DNA of 64,000 nucleotides from Spirosoma validum (GTDB lineage: Bacteria; Bacteroidota; Bacteroidia; Cytophagales; Spirosomataceae): assembly GCF_014699035.1 (NCBI RefSeq), contig NZ_JACXAA010000016.1, forward strand, positions 54,118 to 118,117, given 5' to 3'. The notes beneath the pieces were generated by a model. The model worked only from the letters and a program-made list of their open reading frames with translations. It did no database searches and was not told where the DNA came from. Both the position numbers and the translations under genes were made by a program. Shown here piece by piece: positions 59,509-64,000 of the stretch; position 1 is the first letter of the stretch, and every line of letters begins with the position of its first letter.

Positions 59509-60495
59509 ATGAATTATCGAAAACTTGGTAAAACCGGTTTTAACATTTCCGAAATCAGCTTAGGCACCTGGCAGGTAGGTGGCAAATGGGGCGATCCTTT
59601 CAGTCACGACAACGCCGATCGTATTCTGAATGAAGCCGTTGATGCCGGAATTAATTTTATCGATACCGCCGACGTGTATGGTGATGGAGAAAGTGAGAAA
59701 GCCGTTGGGCGGCTTATACGCTCCCGCTCCGAACGAATTTACGTAGCAACCAAATGTGGCCGGCGGTTGCAGCCGCACGTTAATGAGGCCTACCAGCCAG
59801 CCTCACTACGTGCTTTTGTGGATGACAGTTTGCGGAACATGGGCCTTGAGACGCTTGATCTGATTCAACTGCATTGCCCACCAACAGAAGTTTATTACCG
59901 TCCGGAGATATTTGACGAATTCGACCGGCTGAAACAGGAAGGAAAAATTCAGCACTTAGGCGTCAGCGTTGAGAAAGTTGAAGAAGCTCTGAAAGCCATT
60001 GAGTTTCCGAACGTAACGACGGTACAGATTATTTTCAATATGTTCCGGCAGCGCCCGGCTGAGCTATTTTTTCAGGAAGCGCAGCGTCGGAATGTCGGAG
60101 TTATTGTTCGAGTACCCCTGGCAAGTGGACTATTAACGGGCAAATTCCGAATGGATACGTCTTTTTCGGCACAAGATCACCGGAATTTTAACCGGCAAGG
60201 GGCAGCTTTCGACAAAGGCGAAACGTTTTCAGGCGTAGAATATGAAACCGGTTTGGCCGCTGTTGACGAGCTGCGCTCCGTTTTCCCTGGTGACACCAAT
60301 TTAGCGCCTGATGCGCTACGCTGGATTCTGACATTCGACGCGGTTAGCTGCATTATTCCCGGAGCGTCGAAACCCGAGCATTTAACATCAAACCTGGAAG
60401 CTACCCAACGACCTGCACCCACTTCTGAGCAGATGATCGCTGTAAAACGGATTTATGACGAACAGATCAAAAATCCAGTCCATTATCTGTGGTAA
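59509..60495 (+). CDS. Aldo/keto reductase
   Basis: 328 residues, NADPH-dependent. The catalytic tetrad Asp52, Tyr57, Lys82 and His122 is seen in NFIDTADVYGDGESEK, VATKCG and LIQLHCPP. The C-terminal PGASKPEHLTSNL is the NADP-binding motif. Substrate unknown. An ATG 13 codons upstream lies in the palindromic repeat (59412-59470) and is rejected. It is separated from the previous gene by that repeat and followed by a strong bidirectional terminator. Confidence 0.93.
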   Translation: MNYRKLGKTGFNISEISLGTWQVGGKWGDPFSHDNADRILNEAVDAGINFIDTADVYGDGESEKAVGRLIRSRSERIYVATKCGRRLQPHVNEAYQPASLRAFVDDSLRNMGLETLDLIQLHCPPTEVYYRPEIFDEFDRLKQEGKIQHLGVSVEKVEEALKAIEFPNVTTVQIIFNMFRQRPAELFFQEAQRRNVGVIVRVPLASGLLTGKFRMDTSFSAQDHRNFNRQGAAFDKGETFSGVEYETGLAAVDELRSVFPGDTNLAPDALRWILTFDAVSCIIPGASKPEHLTSNLEATQRPAPTSEQMIAVKRIYDEQIKNPVHYLW

Positions 60496-60496
60496 T

Positions 60497-60569
60497 TTTT
60501 TTAAAACACAGAGCCACAGAGAACACAGAGTTTTGCTTCGTGTTCTCTGTGGCTCTGTGTTTTAAAAAA
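60497..60569. terminator. 30-bp perfect hairpin between convergent genes
   Basis: Left arm 60497-60526 (T run, then AAAACACAGAGCCACAGAGAACAC) and right arm 60540-60569 are complementary over all 30 bases with a 13-nt loop. A and T runs at both ends make it bidirectional. Confidence 0.9.
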
Positions 60570-60576
60570 TGTTCGA

Positions 60577-61146
60577 TTATTTTCCAAAATAAACCTGGAA
60601 GCCTAAATTGATATTCAATGACTTGGGAATATTAGGCGTCAACGAGTTTGCGCTACCCGCGATCAGTGAATTTACAGCTCCTGTATTACCTCCCGTATAC
60701 GTTAAGGCCAAATCAAAGCTAACTGATCGGTTAATAAAGAAAGCCAATCCGCCCGTTAATCCGTATAAAGCATCGGTGCTGGATTCAGAGCTACTGCCCG
60801 TTCTGGATACAGACGTATTCAGCACCCCTATCGATCCGCCAAAGTATGGTTTGACCTGAGATGGACCAATGTAATACCGTAAGAAGGGAGTTAATCCAAT
60901 CTGAGTAATGTTCGTTCCCCCTGAGCCGACGTAAAAAAAGGGGATGCCAGCCCCAACAACTAAACCATCGCTGACAAACCACCCATAGGCTGGTTGAAGG
61001 CCAATGATTGTACCAGATCCGCCGGATGTTGGAATAACAATATTACCAACCTGAACACCAGCTAATCGACTCCCTTTTTCAGTTTGAGCGAGGGCGGCAG
61101 ATAGTCCAGTTACTATCATTACCAGCGTAAATAAGATCTTTTTCAT
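60577..61146 (-). CDS. Outer-membrane beta-barrel protein
   Basis: 189 residues: signal peptide (MKKILFTLVMIVTGLSAALA), then eight or so alternating strands (YGWFVSDGLVVGAGIPFFYV, GLTPFLRYYIG, VKPYFGGSIGV, LYGLTGGLAFFIN, SVSFDLALTYTGG) ending NLGFQVYFGK, the aromatic-ended pattern of small OmpX/OmpA-type barrels. Function unknown. Confidence 0.82.
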   Translation of the reverse strand: MKKILFTLVMIVTGLSAALAQTEKGSRLAGVQVGNIVIPTSGGSGTIIGLQPAYGWFVSDGLVVGAGIPFFYVGSGGTNITQIGLTPFLRYYIGPSQVKPYFGGSIGVLNTSVSRTGSSSESSTDALYGLTGGLAFFINRSVSFDLALTYTGGNTGAVNSLIAGSANSLTPNIPKSLNINLGFQVYFGK

Positions 61147-61594
61147 AATTATAGTTACATTGATGATTATGGCAATAATTATATAAAATAGAACAAAGTT
61201 TATAAGAAAGAATGTATTCGTAAGGTCAAAGAGCCTATTGCGACTGGTGTCTTTCTTAAATTAAAATGGATACAAAGTCTCTCTTCCAAAAATCTTTTCT
61301 GAACGTATCATAACTGCGGTTATACCGTCTGAAAATAAAGGTCAAAAACAGGTTTGATCAAGAAATAAGTGGTAGTTTGCATCAGGACAAATTAAAAATG
61401 AGTGATAGATAAGGTTTGATTCTCATTACGTTAGTCAATAGGCTATGTATCCGATTTTCACGCCTTTTATTGCCATTCTTTTCTAGATTTATCCGGCTTA
61501 TTGTGGATTATCATTTTACAGCGTTTTATTTGCACAATACACTCCCGTTCGATATTATATTTGGCCATCTGACCAGTAATAAATACATTGTTGC
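61147..61594. other. 448-bp AT-rich gap with a candidate promoter
   Basis: It separates the divergent outer-membrane barrel gene and ATP-grasp gene. TATATTTG (61556-61563), a perfect TAnnTTTG element, lies 31 nt before the ATP-grasp ATG. A TTTG (61529-61532) is 23 nt further up, slightly too far for the usual -33. A small ORF at 61416-61598 is not convincing. Otherwise nothing is clear. Confidence 0.5.
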
Positions 61595-63100
61595 ATGAAA
61601 AAACAGAATTCCAGACAATCTCAATCACAAACGCTCAATGGAATGAGCCAATCGCAGGGGCAAAACAATTCGAATTTTTCCTTTACCGATTACAAGACTG
61701 AGAACTTTTTCGATGAGATGTTTTCCGATGAAACGCAGGTTAGGTCCGGCTATCTGCCTTTCCGGCAACGTGTCGAGCAGCTCACCCGCGAGGACCTGAT
61801 CGGGCGTCAGCACGCAGCCGAACGGGCATTGATGAGCATGGGCATTACGTTCAACGTCTATTCCGAAGGCGAAGGCACGGAACGTATCATGCCCATCGAT
61901 ATCATTCCCCGGGTGATTGAGTCTGCCGAATGGAATCGACTCGAAGAAGGTCTGATTCAGCGGATTAAAGCGCTGAATATGTTTCTCAACGATGTTTATA
62001 ACGAACAGAATATTCTGAACGATGGCGTTGTGCCGCGCGATCTGATTGAGTCCAGTAAGTCGTTTTTAACGCCCTGTTTGGGAGTTCGACCGCCCAAAGG
62101 TATCTGGTGTCACATCACTGGAACTGATCTGATTCGGGGCGAAGACGGACAGTTCATGGTGCTGGAAGATAATCTTCGCTGTCCATCGGGCGTATCATAC
62201 ATGCTCGAAAACCGTGAACTCATCAAGCAGACTTTTCCTGAAGTGCTGGCTCAGACGGGTGTTCGTCCGGTATCGGATTACCCAACTCGGTTGCTTCAAA
62301 TGCTCCAGTTCATTGCCGATCGTCCTAATCCTACAGTGGTTGTGCTGACGCCTGGCATTTACAATTCCGCTTATTTCGAACACTCCTATCTGGCTCAGCA
62401 AATGGGTGTTGAATTAGTTGAAGCGCGTGATCTGGTTGTTTCAGGCGGCTACGTAAAAATGCGTACAACGAAAGGCTTCCAGATTGTCGATGTCATTTAC
62501 CGACGCATTGACGATACGTTCCTGGACCCCCAGGCCTTTAATCCAGACTCAATGATCGGTGTACCGGGCATTTTTGAAGTTTACAAGAAAGGGCGGGTTG
62601 CACTGGCAAACGCACCTGGCACAGGAGTGGCAGACGACAAAGTCATCTATGCCTACGTACCGCGAATCATCAAATATTATTTAGACGAAGAGCCCATTAT
62701 TCCCAACGTACAGACCTATATCTGCCGGGAAGAAGAAGACTGCCGATACGTCCTGGATAATATTGAGCAGTTAGTTGTTAAAGAAGCCAACGAAGCGGGG
62801 GGCTATGGGATGCTTATTGGCCCTAAAGCTCCTCCCGAAGAACACGAGTTATTCCGTAAAAAAATCCAGGAAAACCCCCGTAATTACATTGCTCAACCAA
62901 CCATTTCGCTCTCGCGGGTGCCTTGTCTGGTTGGCGACCATGCCGAAGGACGCCACGTGGATTTGCGTCCTTATATCCTTTATGGCGACGGCGTCAACGT
63001 TATTCCGGGCGGTTTGACGCGCGTTGCCCTACGTAAAGGTTCGCTGGTGGTTAACTCATCCCAGGGTGGTGGTGGTAAAGATACCTGGGTGTTGTATTAA
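61595..63100 (+). CDS. Circularly permuted ATP-grasp protein (DUF404/DUF407 type)
   Basis: 501 residues, cytosolic. The protein shows the CP_ATPgrasp pattern: GYLPFRQRVEQLTREDLIGRQ early, IPRVIESAEWNRLEEGLIQRIKALNMFLNDVYNEQNIL, FMVLEDNLRCPSGVSYMLENRE with a metal/ATP-binding Glu-Asp-Asn, and YGMLIGPKAPPEEHELFRKKI. The C-terminus ends KGSLVVNSSQGGGGKDTWVL. Such proteins usually occur with an Alpha-E domain gene and a transglutaminase-like gene, and may form a peptide bond or modify peptides. Neither partner is visible within the window. A hairpin follows the stop. Confidence 0.88.
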   Translation: MKKQNSRQSQSQTLNGMSQSQGQNNSNFSFTDYKTENFFDEMFSDETQVRSGYLPFRQRVEQLTREDLIGRQHAAERALMSMGITFNVYSEGEGTERIMPIDIIPRVIESAEWNRLEEGLIQRIKALNMFLNDVYNEQNILNDGVVPRDLIESSKSFLTPCLGVRPPKGIWCHITGTDLIRGEDGQFMVLEDNLRCPSGVSYMLENRELIKQTFPEVLAQTGVRPVSDYPTRLLQMLQFIADRPNPTVVVLTPGIYNSAYFEHSYLAQQMGVELVEARDLVVSGGYVKMRTTKGFQIVDVIYRRIDDTFLDPQAFNPDSMIGVPGIFEVYKKGRVALANAPGTGVADDKVIYAYVPRIIKYYLDEEPIIPNVQTYICREEEDCRYVLDNIEQLVVKEANEAGGYGMLIGPKAPPEEHELFRKKIQENPRNYIAQPTISLSRVPCLVGDHAEGRHVDLRPYILYGDGVNVIPGGLTRVALRKGSLVVNSSQGGGGKDTWVLY

Positions 63101-63102
63101 AC

Positions 63103-63190
63103 AAAGTCGATCGTCACTAGCCATTAGTTAATAATGGTTTGATTGGTCACAATATTTAGCTTAAATATTTGACTAATGATGATCGACTTT
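63103..63190. terminator. Imperfect hairpin after the ATP-grasp gene
   Basis: AAAGTCGATCGTCA (63103-63116) pairs with TGATGATCGACTTT (63177-63190) with one mismatch. The 60-nt interior has CCATTAGTTAATAATGG and AATATTTAGCTTAAATATT, which fold on their own. No U run beyond TTTT. Confidence 0.5.
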
Positions 63191-63242
63191 CTACATACAG
63201 TTTTTTAACCAAAATCGTTGTAGATGTAAACAAGCAATTCCT

Positions 63243-64000
63243 ATGCGGCTGGTTTACACACTTGGACTTTGGGGCCTTTTTTTGATAGTAGCACTGTGCC
63301 CAACTATTAGCCAGGCTACCCACGTACGGGCCGGGGAGATCACCACCAAACGGATTTCCCAAACCTCTCTTACATATAAGATCACGTTTACCGCTTATTA
63401 CGATGAAAACCCACCTCCTGGTGGTCGTGACGCATCTAATCAGGCGAATGATTATACCATCTGTTTTGGTGATGGTACAACTTCGAACATAACCCGTAGC
63501 AGCCGCGTCTACATTAATGGTCGGACATCGTCGGTCAATAGTTATACCATCGTTCATACTTACCCCGGTCCAGGTACCTATACGATTGGCATCACTGTCG
63601 TCAATCGAAATGGAGGCACAGTTAATCTTCCTCCACCAAGTCGATCACAGGAGATTGCATTCTTTGTTTCGACAACGATTTACATCAACGCAGCCCTGCG
63701 CACCAACTCCACCCCCATCATGCTCAATCCCCCTCTGGATTCGGGACGCGTGGGCCAGAAGTTCTGCCACAACCCAGCCGCCTTCGACATCGACGGCGAC
63801 AGCCTCGCGTACAGACTTAGTGTGCCTAAAACCGCTCAGGCTGAAACCAGTTGTACGGGACGTAATATTGCTGTCTATCAGGACCCGACGCGCTTCAGCA
63901 CCGCCAGCGAAACCGGCGGCACCCCCACCTTCTCGATCAACCCCACCACCGGCGAACTCTGCTGGGACGCCCCCGGACAGGAAGGCCAGTACAACTTCGC
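63243..64000 (+). CDS. Secreted PKD-like surface protein (3' end beyond window)
   Basis: 252 codons are visible with no stop. A signal peptide (RLVYTLGLWGLFLIVALC) is followed by THVRAGEITTKRISQTSLTYKITF, the opening seen in large gliding-motility/T9SS-exported proteins, and PKD-like strands (YTICFGDGTTSNI, IVHTYPGPGTYTIGI). Later INPTTGELCWDAPGQEGQYNFA resembles an Ig/cadherin-like repeat. Codon use changes in blocks: GC at third positions is about 85-90 percent at 63690-63812 and from 63879 on, but about 27 percent between. The full length, and any C-terminal sorting domain, is not visible. Confidence 0.75.
   Translation, partial: MRLVYTLGLWGLFLIVALCPTISQATHVRAGEITTKRISQTSLTYKITFTAYYDENPPPGGRDASNQANDYTICFGDGTTSNITRSSRVYINGRTSSVNSYTIVHTYPGPGTYTIGITVVNRNGGTVNLPPPSRSQEIAFFVSTTIYINAALRTNSTPIMLNPPLDSGRVGQKFCHNPAAFDIDGDSLAYRLSVPKTAQAETSCTGRNIAVYQDPTRFSTASETGGTPTFSINPTTGELCWDAPGQEGQYNF

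Noticed and set aside
61416..61598. 60-codon ORF upstream of the ATP-grasp gene
   Set aside because: Hydrophobic, low complexity, in an AT-rich gap, and it overlaps the next start. Likely chance.
1..64000. tRNA, rRNA, CRISPR, IS element or prophage
   Set aside because: No tRNA-like cloverleaf in the gaps, no regularly spaced direct repeats, and no transposase, integrase or phage structural gene could be recognised.

Overview
The window looks like a chromosome segment of a Cytophagales bacterium (Bacteroidota), most like Spirosoma and its relatives. The signs are a SusC/SusD pair with ECF sigma and FecR-type anti-sigma, LytS/LytTR signalling, stacked double-FtsX permeases, a DUF5683 gene next to parAB, TAnnTTTG-type promoter elements, and start sites without strong Shine-Dalgarno sequences. 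I saw no rRNA, tRNA, CRISPR array, insertion sequence or phage gene. Two genes are cut by the window edges (1-230 minus and 63243-64000 plus).

Layout. 1-3822 (minus): DoxX-like membrane protein, short-chain dehydrogenase and catalase-peroxidase katG. 4093-12265 (plus): a palindromic repeat, then three paralogous MacB/FtsX permeases of about 800 residues with no ATPase. Two places in this block carry paired TGTCC-N6-GGACA sites followed by a sigma-54-like promoter, and a 64-residue ORF ending in the permease tail looks like the remains of a fourth copy. 12543-14262: GlcG/HbpS-like protein and glutathione-independent formaldehyde dehydrogenase. 14347-18832: copper-monooxygenase-like lipoprotein, methyltransferase, apaG, uracil-DNA glycosylase and a cell-wall amidase. 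18951-23746 (minus): parA-parB-DUF5683-dapB-lepB housekeeping cluster. 24117-25205: DNA polymerase IV.

25342-40344 is carbohydrate-related. On the plus strand are a GH32 fructan hydrolase and an esterase. On the minus strand is a pectin/rhamnogalacturonan utilisation locus: ECF sigma, FecR anti-sigma, SusC with an STN signalling domain, SusD, pectin methylesterase, GH43, GH105 and a beta-propeller protein. Long hairpins separate its segments and may tune expression of the downstream enzymes.

40651-42473 is a LytS/LytTR two-component pair. 42739-52603 (plus) holds an outer-membrane TonB-type barrel, a Tat-exported sugar isomerase-like protein, a sugar dehydrogenase-PKD-cytochrome c fusion, YceI, a propeller protein and a lipoprotein. 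The first three of these carry unusual Gly/Pro/Ala-rich stretches. 52635-56504 (minus): radical SAM/SPASM protein, an HNH nuclease with a small partner, and a divergent alpha-amylase-like enzyme. 56790-64000: small unknown proteins, Ldh_2-family dehydrogenase, aldo/keto reductase, outer-membrane barrel protein, a circularly permuted ATP-grasp protein and the start of a secreted PKD-like protein whose codon use changes in blocks.

The most notable signals are the sigma-54/enhancer arrangement with its relic ORF in the permease block, a G-quadruplex/hairpin stretch before permease 2, very long perfect hairpins (up to 37 bp of stem) between genes, and a terminator that lies inside the signal-peptide codons of the next gene.
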